Notes under the pieces: model-generated
The model's input: only the letters and a program-made list of their open reading frames with translations
What the model was told of the DNA's origin: nothing
Databases searched by the model: none
Assembly: GCA_947631525.1 (NCBI GenBank)
Contig: CANRLQ010000002.1
Location: 1-28,829 of the forward strand
DNA: 28,829 nucleotides
Direction: 5' to 3'
From: an uncultured Bacilli bacterium
GTDB lineage: Bacteria > Bacillota_I > Bacilli_A > RF39 > UBA660
Part shown: positions 14,175 through 21,754 of the stretch, one piece after another
Layout: every line of letters begins with the position of its first letter
How positions within the stretch are numbered: the first letter of the stretch is position 1
Made by a program: the position numbers and the translations under genes

Positions 14175-15053
14175 ATGATTTTAAATGTTAGTGGTAGAAC
14201 AGATATAGTTGCTTTTTATACACAGTGGTTTATGAATAGATATAAAGAAGGATATATTGATGTTAGAAATCCTTTTAATCCTAAAGCGGTTAGTAGAATC
14301 AAATTTGAAAATGTTGATGCTATTTTGTTTTGCACTAAAAATCCTATACCAATTATAAAGTATTTAAAACAAATTGATAAACCAATAATATTTCATATCA
14401 CACTAACGCCTTATAAAAATGATATAGAACCAAATGTTCCACCAAAAGGTCATATTATTGAAGCTATAAAAAAAATATCTGAAATTGTTGGAATTGATAA
14501 TTTATATATAAGATATGATCCTATATTGTTAAGTGATAAATATAATATTGAGTATCATAAGAAAGCTTTTGAAAAAATGTGTAGTTTATTAAATAATTAT
14601 GTAAAAAAAATAATTGTATCGTTTATAGATGATTATAAAAATGTGTCAAATAATCGAAAAATATTAAATTTAAGGGAATTTAATTCAAAAGATTATGAAG
14701 AGATAGGTATAAGTTTTAGTAATAGTGCTTCTAGATATAATATGACTGTTCAAACATGTTGTGAAAATCAAAATTTAAGTGAATATGGTTTTAAAATAGA
14801 CGATTGTTTATCCCATGAACAAGCTTTTAAGTTAACTGGTAAAACTTATAAGAGTTGGCGTGCTAGAAAATGTAATTGTGTTCAAATGGTAGATATAGGA
14901 GTATATAATTCATGTAGTCATTTTTGTAAATATTGTTACGCTAATTATGATGAAAAACAAGTAAAGGATAATTTTAAAAAACACAATCCTAATTCATCAC
15001 TACTTATAGGTGAATTACAAAGTGATGATATTATAAAAGAAAGAATAAAATAA
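14175..15053 (+). CDS. DUF1848-family protein (radical-SAM-like Cys cluster)
   Basis: The 292-residue protein opens with ILNVSGRTDIVAFYTQWFMN, the N-terminal signature of DUF1848, followed by GYIDVRNPFNP and ILFCTKNP. A central barrel-like part has IIFHITLTPY and IRYDPILL. The C-terminus has a dense Cys group (195, 196, 211, 233, 235) ending with C-x3-C-x2-C in CSHFCKYCYANY (247/251/254), the spacing of a radical-SAM iron-sulfur site, here at the C-terminal end rather than the N-terminal end. The reaction is unknown. The start has AAGTGAT at 14166-14172. The SDR gene follows after 42 nt with no clear promoter, so they are probably co-transcribed. Confidence 0.88.
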   Translation: MILNVSGRTDIVAFYTQWFMNRYKEGYIDVRNPFNPKAVSRIKFENVDAILFCTKNPIPIIKYLKQIDKPIIFHITLTPYKNDIEPNVPPKGHIIEAIKKISEIVGIDNLYIRYDPILLSDKYNIEYHKKAFEKMCSLLNNYVKKIIVSFIDDYKNVSNNRKILNLREFNSKDYEEIGISFSNSASRYNMTVQTCCENQNLSEYGFKIDDCLSHEQAFKLTGKTYKSWRARKCNCVQMVDIGVYNSCSHFCKYCYANYDEKQVKDNFKKHNPNSSLLIGELQSDDIIKERIK

Positions 15054-15070
15054 CAATTTAATTAAAAAAA

Positions 15071-15098
15071 CATATATTACTTTGGGAGGTAATATATG
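15071..15098 (+). promoter_or_regulatory. RNA hairpin that encloses the SDR start codon
   Basis: CATATATTAC (15071-15080) and GTAATATATG (15089-15098) are perfectly complementary over 10 bp. The 8-nt loop TTTGGGAG holds the main part of the ribosome binding site GGGAGGT (15084-15090), and the ATG (15096-15098) is the 3' end of the stem. No T-run follows, so it is not a terminator. The AU-rich stem would melt easily, as in a thermometer-like or helicase-dependent switch (inference). Confidence 0.7.
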
Positions 15099-16016
15099 AA
15101 TTATGATTATAGATTTGGGAATCAATTTTATAACTATTATGGCGATATAGGTATTAAAAGTACTGAATATAACATAATGGCACCAGAACAATCACAAAGT
15201 GAGCAACCAGGTATGGAATATTTAATGACTCCAAAGCCTATTTTTGATAATCCTAATTATAAAGGTAGTGATAAATTAAAGGACAAAGTTGCTATCATAA
15301 CTGGTGGTGATAGTGGATTAGGTCGAGCAGCAGCTGTTGCCTTTGTAAAAGAAAAAGCAAAAGTTGTTATTGTTTATTACAATGAAGAAAAAGATGCGAA
15401 TGATACTAAAAGTTATCTTGAAAGTTTAGGTGGAGAATGTATACTAATGGCGGGTGATATATCAAATCCTCAATTTTGTAAAGATATTGTAAATACGACA
15501 ATACAACAGTTTGGTAAGATAGATATTTTAGTAAATAATGCAGGAGTACAATACCAACAAGATAAATTGGAAGATATTAGTGATGAACAATTTGATAGAA
15601 CCATGAAAGTAAATATATATGGAATGTTTTATTTAACAAAAGAAGTATTACCATATTTAAAATCTGGTTCTTCAATTATTAATTTATCATCAGTAACAAC
15701 TTTTTATGGCGACCCACAACTTATAGATTATGTAACAACTAAAGGAGCTATAGTTGGTTTTACTAGAGCTTTGGCTAGAAATTTAGCACTTAAAAATATT
15801 AGAGTAAATGCTATTGCACCAGGATTCTTTTGGACACCTTTACAACCAGCATGTTGGGTAAAAGAAAAAATCCCTTCTTTAGGAAGTGATGCTGCAATGG
15901 CAAGAGGAGCAATGCCTTATGAGTTAGCACCTACATTTGTTTTTTTAGCTAGTGATGATTCAAGTTATGTAACAGGTCAAGTTTTGCACAATAATGGTGG
16001 CCAAATAATGGGATAA
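15096..16016 (+). CDS. SDR oxidoreductase, general-stress-protein type with N-terminal extension
   Basis: The 306-residue protein belongs to the extended-N-terminus SDR group that includes Bacillus GSP39/YdaD and YhxC-like proteins. About 60 residues (Tyr- and Gln-rich, then GMEYLMTPKPIFDNPNYKGS) precede the Rossmann fold. NAD(P) binding is shown by TGGDSGLGR (69-77) and NNAG (147-150). The catalytic set is Ser198/199, Tyr212 and Lys216 (YVTTK). IRVNAIAPGFFWTPLQPA and GQVLHNNGGQIM complete the family pattern. It should be a cytoplasmic dehydrogenase or reductase of unknown substrate, linked in relatives to stress. GGGAGGT is an unusually strong ribosome binding site, placed inside a hairpin. 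It probably shares a transcript with the DUF1848 gene. Confidence 0.92.
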   Translation: MNYDYRFGNQFYNYYGDIGIKSTEYNIMAPEQSQSEQPGMEYLMTPKPIFDNPNYKGSDKLKDKVAIITGGDSGLGRAAAVAFVKEKAKVVIVYYNEEKDANDTKSYLESLGGECILMAGDISNPQFCKDIVNTTIQQFGKIDILVNNAGVQYQQDKLEDISDEQFDRTMKVNIYGMFYLTKEVLPYLKSGSSIINLSSVTTFYGDPQLIDYVTTKGAIVGFTRALARNLALKNIRVNAIAPGFFWTPLQPACWVKEKIPSLGSDAAMARGAMPYELAPTFVFLASDDSSYVTGQVLHNNGGQIMG

Positions 16017-16041
16017 ATTTTAATTAAAAATTATTTTATAA

Positions 16042-16071
16042 TTTACTAATCGATATTATAGATGTTATAAT
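16042..16071 (+). promoter_or_regulatory. Promoter of nfo, near-copy of the 6447 promoter
   Basis: -35 TTTACT (16042-16047), 18-nt spacer, extended -10 TGTTATAAT (16063-16071). The -10 ends 15 nt before the ATG, with GGTGAT (16078-16083) between. Confidence 0.82.
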
Positions 16072-16086
16072 AATAATGGTGATAAA

Positions 16087-16995
16087 ATGAATGATTTAAT
16101 TATAGGTTCACATGTATCGTTTAAAAATGATACACAATTATTAGGTAGTATAGAAGAAGCAATAAGTTATAATGCTAATACATTTATGTTTTATACAGGA
16201 GCTCCACAAAATACTAACCGAAAACCAATTAATGACAATTTAACAAAACAAGCATTTGAATTATTAAAAAAATACAATATAGATTCTAAAAATATTGTTG
16301 TTCATGCTCCTTATATCATTAATTTAGCAAACAATAAGAATCAAGATTTTTCAGTTAGTTTTTTAAAACAAGAATTAAAAAGAGTTGAACAACTTGGAAT
16401 GACTAAACTAGTTTTACATCCTGGTAGTCATGTTGGGTTAGGAGAAGAACAAGGAATAAAAAATATTATAGATGGGTTAAATAAAGTATTAGAAGATGAT
16501 ACTAAAGTTCAAATTCTTCTTGAAACAATGGCTGGTAAAGGTAGTGAATGTGGTAAAACATTTGAACAATTAAAACAAATAATAGATGGTGTTAAGTATA
16601 ATGATAAATTAGGTGTATGTATAGATACATGTCATATTAATGATGCGGGGTATGACCTTCATGATTTCGACAAAATTCTTGATTTGTTTGATAGTATAAT
16701 AGGATTGGATAGGATTGGCTGTCTTCATATTAATGATAGTAAAAATATTATAGGTTCAAGTAAAGATAGACATGAGAATATTGGTTTAGGTACCATTGGC
16801 TTTAATAATTTAATAAATATTATTTATCATCCAAAATTAAAATGTATACCTAAAATATTAGAAACACCTTATATTCCTATTGATGATACATCAAAAGAAA
16901 GAATGTACCCACCATATAAATTTGAAATAGAAATGATTAAAAATAAAAAAATGAATGATAATTTAATAAATGATATAAGAAATTACTATAAATAA
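16087..16995 (+). CDS. nfo: Endonuclease IV (AP endonuclease)
   Basis: The 302-residue protein is a TIM-barrel endonuclease IV. It cuts the DNA backbone 5' of abasic sites in base-excision repair. Zinc ligands and signatures are in order: GSHVSF (7-12), VHAPYIINLA with His73, LHPGSH with His111, LLETMAGKG with Glu146, CIDTCHINDAGYD with Asp180 and His183, LHINDSKN with His214, DRHENIGLG with Asp227-His229, and ILETPY with the final Glu. Length is normal. Its 3' end overlaps the convergent DUF2624 gene by 10 nt. In B. subtilis, nfo (yqfS) is also followed by a DUF2624 gene (yqfT), there on the same strand, so the neighbourhood is conserved with one gene inverted. Confidence 0.95.
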   Translation: MNDLIIGSHVSFKNDTQLLGSIEEAISYNANTFMFYTGAPQNTNRKPINDNLTKQAFELLKKYNIDSKNIVVHAPYIINLANNKNQDFSVSFLKQELKRVEQLGMTKLVLHPGSHVGLGEEQGIKNIIDGLNKVLEDDTKVQILLETMAGKGSECGKTFEQLKQIIDGVKYNDKLGVCIDTCHINDAGYDLHDFDKILDLFDSIIGLDRIGCLHINDSKNIIGSSKDRHENIGLGTIGFNNLINIIYHPKLKCIPKILETPYIPIDDTSKERMYPPYKFEIEMIKNKKMNDNLINDIRNYYK

Positions 16996-17249
16996 TTTTT
17001 ATATTTTTCCTTATAAAAAGCAAATAATTTAGTAATTTTATTATAATTATCATTTGATAATTTTGTTTTTAAATCTCTAAATATATTATTACTATCACCA
17101 TATATTAAAGTTTTCCATTCATTTTTTATATAGTAAAAAATAATATCTAATTCTAATTTATTTAAAATAATATTTTCTTCTCTTGCAAATTTATCAACAT
17201 CATTGACTTCTAATTTATTAATATTTTTTTCTATTATTTTTTGAAACAT
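16986..17249 (-). CDS. DUF2624-family small protein (YqfT-like)
   Basis: The 87-residue protein matches the pattern of DUF2624: an N-terminal helix, EVNDVDKFAREENIILNKLELDIIF-like segment, a short loop (LIYGDSNN) and a C-terminal helix LSNDNYNKITKLFAFYKEKY. Function is unknown. Support comes mainly from position beside nfo, as in Bacillus. ATG 17249 is preferred to the one at 17261 because GAGGTG (17254-17259) lies just upstream of it. That ribosome binding site is in one arm of an inverted repeat (17251-17280). The last codons overlap the end of nfo. Confidence 0.65.
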   Translation of the reverse strand: MFQKIIEKNINKLEVNDVDKFAREENIILNKLELDIIFYYIKNEWKTLIYGDSNNIFRDLKTKLSNDNYNKITKLFAFYKEKYKNYL

Positions 17250-17250
17250 A

Positions 17251-17280
17251 GAACACCTCAATATAATATATGTGGTGTTC
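17251..17280. promoter_or_regulatory. Inverted repeat between DUF2624 and sodA genes
   Basis: GAACACC (17251-17257) and GGTGTTC (17274-17280) flank a 16-nt AT-rich core containing TATAAT on the plus strand (17262-17267). In the DUF2624 mRNA it would pair with the ribosome binding site GGTG. As DNA it looks like an operator covering a promoter. Either reading fits; neither is proved. Confidence 0.5.
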
Positions 17281-17330
17281 TTAGAATAATGTAGTTTAAT
17301 TTAAATAAAATTAAATAGTGAGGTGATTAT

Positions 17331-17930
17331 ATGTATGAAGCAAAACCATTAAATTATGATTATAATTTTTTAGAACCTATTATAAGTAGCCGTACTTTAA
17401 CAATACATTATAATAATCATTATTTAAATTATTTAAACAAATTAAACAAATTATTAAAAGAAAATAATTATAACTTTAGATATAGTAAAGAAGAATTATT
17501 TAATCATATAGATGAATTTCCTTTAAATGTTAGAGATGATATTTTGTTTAATCTAGGTGGAGTTGTAAATCATGAATTATATTTTTCTAGTTTAGGTAAA
17601 AATGAAATTAATGGAAAATTAGAACAAAAAATAAAAGAAAAATATGGTAGTTTTGATAATTTCAAAGAAGAATTTATTAAAAAAGCTAATCAATTAGTAG
17701 GATCTGGATATACATTTTTAGTAATGGATAAAAATGGAGATTTAAATATAATGAATATGAGTAATCAAGAAAGTCCATATATATATGGTATGATTCCAAT
17801 ACTTGCTTTAGATTTATGGGAACATGCATATTATTTAGATTATCAAAGTAATCGTAGTTTATATATAAAAAACTTTTTTCAAATTATTGACTTTGAACAA
17901 GTAAATAATTTATATGAAAAAAATTTATAA
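17331..17930 (+). CDS. sodA: Fe/Mn superoxide dismutase
   Basis: The 199-residue protein has the Fe/Mn-SOD two-domain layout. Metal ligands are His26 (LTIHYNNHY), His81 (VVNHELYF), Asp161 and His165 (LDLWEHAYYLDY). It converts superoxide to peroxide and oxygen in the cytoplasm. Several normally conserved aromatic residues are changed: the usual GSGWAWL is GSGYTFL, and NHxxFW is NHELYF. NQES replaces the usual NQD. The four ligands are intact, so activity is expected, but metal preference cannot be told. AGGTGAT (17321-17327) precedes the ATG. It overlaps the PBP2 gene by 17 nt. In B. subtilis sodA is also close to pbpA. Confidence 0.9.
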   Translation: MYEAKPLNYDYNFLEPIISSRTLTIHYNNHYLNYLNKLNKLLKENNYNFRYSKEELFNHIDEFPLNVRDDILFNLGGVVNHELYFSSLGKNEINGKLEQKIKEKYGSFDNFKEEFIKKANQLVGSGYTFLVMDKNGDLNIMNMSNQESPYIYGMIPILALDLWEHAYYLDYQSNRSLYIKNFFQIIDFEQVNNLYEKNL

Positions 17931-20004
17931 AAAAAGAAAAAAAATAAATATAAAATATAATTATTATAAAAATTATAAAGATATCAAAGAAATAATTGAA
18001 AAAAGATACAATATATTAATAGGATTAATAACTTTAATAGTAATAATATTATTTATAAATTTATTTTATATTCAAATTGTAAAAAAAGAATATTATCAAT
18101 CAGAATTAAAAGAACTTACTTTAAATACTATTTTAGGTAGTACTGCTCCAAGAGGTAGAATATATGATAGAAATCATAAATTGTTAGTTGATAATGAACC
18201 AGTTAGAGTAATATATTATAAAAAAATAAAAAATATTAAAACTAAAGAAGAAATAGACTTAGCTTATAAAATGAGTGATATGTTAGATATTAATTATGAT
18301 AAATTAACTGAAAATATGCTTAGAGATTTTTGGGTTAAAAATAATAAAGAAAAAGCAGACAAAAGAATAACAGAAGAAGAATTTCAAAAATTAGAAGAAA
18401 GAAAAATAACAGATGATGATATCATAAAATATAAATTAGAAAGAGTAACAGAGGAAGAATTAAAAGCTTATGATAATAGAGATAAAGAAGCAGCTTATAT
18501 CTATTATTTAATGAATAAAGGATATTCATATTCTGAAAAAACAATTAAAGATGAAAATGTTACAGATGAAGAATACGCTTATGTTGCCACTAATTATAGT
18601 AAATTAAAAGGATTTAATGTAAAATTAGATTGGGATAGGGTATATATGTATGGTGACACCTTTAAAACAATATTAGGAACTGTATCATCAAGTAGTAGTG
18701 GTATTCCATCTGATTTAAAAGACTATTATTTAAATAAAGGATATGATTTAAATGATCGTGTTGGTGTTAGTTATTTAGAGTATCAATATGATGATTATTT
18801 AAAAGGTGTGAAAAATACTTATGAAATAGGTGAAAATGGAGAGAAAATATTAATTAAAGAAGGAAAAAGAGGTAATGATTTAGTACTTACAATTGATATT
18901 GAATTGCAAAAAAAAGTAGAAAAAATATTAGAAAAACAATTACTACAAGCAAAAAGGGAACCTAATACTAAATATTATAATAAATCATTTGTTGTAATAA
19001 CAAATCCTAAAACAGGAGAGATTCTTGCTATGGCGGGAAAACAAATACTTAAAAAGAATAATAAATATAAAATATATGATTATACGCCTGGTATTACAAC
19101 TTCACCAGTTGTAGTTGGATCTGTTATCAAAGGAGCATCACATATAGTTGGATATAATACAGGAGCTTTAAAAATTGGTGAAAGAAGATATGATGCTTGT
19201 GTTAAATTAGCAGGAACAAATTTGAAGTGTTCTTGGATGCCACTTGGTTCTTTGGATGATATATCAGCTTTAAAATATTCATCAAATACATATCAATTCT
19301 ATACAGCATTAAAAGTAGCTGGAGCTAAGTATTATTATAATATGGGATTAAAAGTTGATGAAGAAGACTTTAATAAATATCGTGATACTTTTAAACAATT
19401 TGGTTTAGGAGTTAAAACAGGTATAGATTTACCTATAGAAAGTGTTGGGTATAAAGGAACAAGTGAAAATGCAGGATTATTATTAGATTTTTCAATTGGT
19501 CAATATGATAACTATACACCTATTCAATTGTCACAATATATTGGAACAATTGCTAACGATGGTGTAAGAATGAAACCATATTTATTGAAAGAAGTTTATG
19601 ATTCTAGTAAAAAATCATTAACTTCAGTTATTTACACTAATAAGGAAGAACAATTAAATAAAGTCGAAACAGAAAGTAAATATTTGAAAAGAGTTCAACA
19701 AGGTTTTAAAGAGGTTTTAAAATATGGTGGTACAGGTTCAGGATATATTGATTTAAAATATAAACCGGCTGGAAAAACAGGTACAAGTCAAAGTTTTGTT
19801 GATAGTGATAATGACGGGAAAATAGATAAAGAAACAATATCTAATACTTTTGTAGCTTATGCTCCATATGATAACCCTAAAGTAACTTTTACAGTTATTT
19901 CACCAGATATTTACTATAATGAAAATGGTAGTAATTATCAAACAAATGTTAATAGAAGAATAGTTAAAGAAGTTAGTAATGCATATTTTGAACTTTATAA
20001 GTAA
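17914..20004 (+). CDS. Class B penicillin-binding protein 2 (transpeptidase)
   Basis: The 696-residue protein has a basic cytoplasmic tail, one membrane helix (~34-53), a PBP dimer domain (~70-350; APRGRIYDRNHKLL at 78-91), and a transpeptidase domain with SVIK (Ser403, Lys406), SSN (456-458) and KTGTS (621-625). It cross-links peptidoglycan outside the membrane and by family should work with a RodA-type glycosyltransferase in elongation. Its presence shows that the organism has a cell wall. The region around the nucleophile, TTSPVVVGSVIKGAS, departs from the usual PPGSxFK. ATG 17914 lies inside sodA with no separate ribosome binding site, so translation is probably coupled; no other in-frame Met lies before residue 120. 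Confidence 0.93.
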   Translation: MKKIYKKRKKINIKYNYYKNYKDIKEIIEKRYNILIGLITLIVIILFINLFYIQIVKKEYYQSELKELTLNTILGSTAPRGRIYDRNHKLLVDNEPVRVIYYKKIKNIKTKEEIDLAYKMSDMLDINYDKLTENMLRDFWVKNNKEKADKRITEEEFQKLEERKITDDDIIKYKLERVTEEELKAYDNRDKEAAYIYYLMNKGYSYSEKTIKDENVTDEEYAYVATNYSKLKGFNVKLDWDRVYMYGDTFKTILGTVSSSSSGIPSDLKDYYLNKGYDLNDRVGVSYLEYQYDDYLKGVKNTYEIGENGEKILIKEGKRGNDLVLTIDIELQKKVEKILEKQLLQAKREPNTKYYNKSFVVITNPKTGEILAMAGKQILKKNNKYKIYDYTPGITTSPVVVGSVIKGASHIVGYNTGALKIGERRYDACVKLAGTNLKCSWMPLGSLDDISALKYSSNTYQFYTALKVAGAKYYYNMGLKVDEEDFNKYRDTFKQFGLGVKTGIDLPIESVGYKGTSENAGLLLDFSIGQYDNYTPIQLSQYIGTIANDGVRMKPYLLKEVYDSSKKSLTSVIYTNKEEQLNKVETESKYLKRVQQGFKEVLKYGGTGSGYIDLKYKPAGKTGTSQSFVDSDNDGKIDKETISNTFVAYAPYDNPKVTFTVISPDIYYNENGSNYQTNVNRRIVKEVSNAYFELYK

Positions 20005-20012
20005 AAAAATAT

Positions 20013-20040
20013 TTGAAATTTAAAAAAAAAATGATATAAT
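20013..20040 (+). promoter_or_regulatory. Promoter of rpmG
   Basis: TTGAAA (20013-20018), 16-nt spacer, extended -10 TGATATAAT (20032-20040). It starts 9 nt after the PBP2 stop. Confidence 0.8.
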
Positions 20041-20070
20041 ACATATAATGTGCAAAAAGGAGGAAGAAGT

Positions 20071-20238
20071 ATGGCAAAAAAAGGTGAAAATAGAGAATTA
20101 GTAACATTAAAATGTTCTAACTGTGGAGAAAAAAATTATCGTACACCTAAAAATAAAAGAAATACAACTGAACGTTTAGAATTAAATAAGTATTGTAAAA
20201 GATGTAATCAACATACTACTCATAAAGAAGAAAAATAA
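20071..20238 (+). CDS. rpmG: 50S ribosomal protein L33
   Basis: The 55-residue protein matches bacterial L33: LVTLKCSNCGEKNYRTPKNKRNT, with LNKYCKRCNQHTTHKE at the end. Both Cys pairs (15/18 and 42/45) are present, so this is the zinc-binding form. AGGAGG (20058-20063) with 7-nt spacing fixes the ATG at 20071; the ATG at 20050 lies upstream of it. It is the only L33 gene in the window. It is monocistronic, with its own promoter and terminator. Confidence 0.96.
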   Translation: MAKKGENRELVTLKCSNCGEKNYRTPKNKRNTTERLELNKYCKRCNQHTTHKEEK

Positions 20239-20255
20239 AATTAGTATAAATTAAT

Positions 20256-20279
20256 AAATAAGGAATATCCTTATTTTTT
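20256..20279 (+). terminator. Terminator after rpmG
   Basis: Stem AAATAAGGA (20256-20264) and TCCTTATTT (20268-20276), loop ATA, followed by TTT. Confidence 0.8.
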
Positions 20280-20297
20280 GGTAGATAGGAGATAAAT

Positions 20298-20855
20298 ATG
20301 ATTAATGTAAATGATATAAAAAATGGTATGACACTAATAATAGAAGGAAATATTTATCAAGTTGTCGAATTTTTACATGTAAAACCAGGTAAAGGTTCAG
20401 CATTTATGAAAACTAAATTGAAAAATATGCGTACTGGTGGAACTGTAGAAAGAACTTTCAATACAAATGTAAAATTTGAAAAAGCTAATATCACAAGATC
20501 TAATGTTCAATATTTATATAACACAGGTGATACATATTATTTCATGAATATGGAAACATATGAACAATTAGAATTATCAAGTGAACAAGTTGGTGACGAT
20601 AAATATTATTTAATTGAAAATTCAACAGTTGATGTTGTACAGTATGAAGGAGAATTACTTGGAATTGTACTTCCTGATAAAGTAGAGTTTACTGTTACAC
20701 AAACAGAACCTGCTGTTAAAGGTAATACAACAAATAATGCCTTAAAAGATGCATATGTTGAAACAGGATTATTAGTAAGAGTTCCTTTATTTATTGAACA
20801 AGGTGAAAAAATACTTGTTACAACTGCTGATGGAAAATATTCATCAAAAGCTTAA
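20298..20855 (+). CDS. efp: Translation elongation factor P
   Basis: The 185-residue protein has the three beta-barrel domains of EF-P. It rescues ribosomes stalled at proline runs by binding next to the P-site tRNA. The tip loop is HVKPGKGSAFMKTK with Lys32 at the modified position (5-aminopentanolylated in Bacillus). No known modifying-enzyme gene is in this window. The C-terminal signatures are ETGLLVRVPLFIEQGEKILV, typical of the factor, and DGKYSSKA. Length is normal. AGGAGA at 20287-20292 supports the start. Two terminators follow. The gap after rpmG is short, so read-through from rpmG cannot be excluded. Confidence 0.97.
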   Translation: MINVNDIKNGMTLIIEGNIYQVVEFLHVKPGKGSAFMKTKLKNMRTGGTVERTFNTNVKFEKANITRSNVQYLYNTGDTYYFMNMETYEQLELSSEQVGDDKYYLIENSTVDVVQYEGELLGIVLPDKVEFTVTQTEPAVKGNTTNNALKDAYVETGLLVRVPLFIEQGEKILVTTADGKYSSKA

Positions 20856-20856
20856 T

Positions 20857-20878
20857 AATGACGATAAGTCATTTTTTT
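20857..20878 (+). terminator. First terminator after efp
   Basis: Stem AATGAC (20857-20862) and GTCATT (20868-20873), loop GATAA, followed by a T-run. Confidence 0.75.
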
Positions 20879-20907
20879 GTATAATAAGATTTATTATTTT
20901 AAGTAAG

Positions 20908-20935
20908 ACTTGTAAAAATATTTACAAGTTTTTTT
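20908..20935 (+). terminator. Second terminator after efp
   Basis: Stem ACTTGTAAA (20908-20916) and TTTACAAGT (20921-20929), loop AATA, followed by six T. Together with the previous hairpin it forms a tandem terminator. Confidence 0.85.
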
Positions 20936-20963
20936 AAAAATTATTATTAAAAAATAAATCATA

Positions 20964-20972
20964 TGCTATAAT
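20964..20972 (+). promoter_or_regulatory. Extended -10 promoter of the SDR/methionine-gamma-lyase pair
   Basis: TGCTATAAT. The 16 bases 20961-20976 are identical to 850-865 upstream of the Myb-repeat locus. The -35 is weak (TTATTA). Confidence 0.7.
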
Positions 20973-21015
20973 ATTATACAGTAGAGTTAATTAAATTATT
21001 TAAAGGAGTTTTTTT

Positions 21016-21753
21016 ATGAATAGAGTAGCACTTATAACAGGGGCAAGTTCAGAAATTGGTTCATCTATAGCAATCGCACTAGCAAGTAACAATATAGATA
21101 TAGTGATTCACTATAACCAAAATGAGGAAAAAGCTTTAAAATTGCAAAAAGAGTTAGAAAACAAATATAAGGTTCAAACATTATTAATTAAAGCTGATTT
21201 AACCAACGAAGAAGATATTAATAGTTTAGTAGAAAAAGCAGTTAAAAAATTTAATAAAATTGATATATTAATTAATAATGCTGCAATAGATAAACCTAAT
21301 TTATTTAGTGAAAAAACAAGTGATGATTTTAAAGAAGTATTGGATGTTAATTTAGTAGCACCTTTTTTACTTAGTAAATTAATAGGACCAATAATGATAA
21401 AAAATAAATATGGTAAAATTATAAATGTAGCATCTACAAATGGAATAGATACTTATTTTCCAATGTGTTTAGATTATGATGCTTCTAAGGCAGGACTTAT
21501 ATCACTTACACATAATTTAGCTTTGGAATTTAAACCAATTGTTAATGTAAATGCTATTGCTCCAGGGTGGATAAAAACAAAAAAAGATATGGAAGATTTA
21601 GATATAGATTATATAAAATCAGAGGAAGAAAAAATATTTAAAAATCGTTTTGGGGAAGTTAATGAAGTAGCTTCTTTAGTCGAATTTTTAGTTAGTGATA
21701 AAGCTGATTATATAAATAATCAAATTATTAGAATAGATGGAGGTTTATATTAA
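21016..21753 (+). CDS. SDR-family oxidoreductase (FabG-like)
   Basis: The 245-residue protein is a classical SDR: TGASSEIGSS (8-17) for NAD(P) binding, NNAA (87-90), Asn112, and the triad Ser140, Tyr154, Lys158 (YDASK), then VNVNAIAPGWIKT and a C-terminal IIRIDGGLY. It resembles 3-oxoacyl-ACP reductases but sits outside any fatty-acid gene cluster, so a different substrate is likely. The glycine motif has Glu in place of the usual Gly (GASSEIG for GASSGIG). The next gene begins one base after its stop, so the two are co-translated. Ribosome binding site AAAGGAG at 21001-21007. Confidence 0.88.
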   Translation: MNRVALITGASSEIGSSIAIALASNNIDIVIHYNQNEEKALKLQKELENKYKVQTLLIKADLTNEEDINSLVEKAVKKFNKIDILINNAAIDKPNLFSEKTSDDFKEVLDVNLVAPFLLSKLIGPIMIKNKYGKIINVASTNGIDTYFPMCLDYDASKAGLISLTHNLALEFKPIVNVNAIAPGWIKTKKDMEDLDIDYIKSEEEKIFKNRFGEVNEVASLVEFLVSDKADYINNQIIRIDGGLY

Positions 21754-21754
21754 T

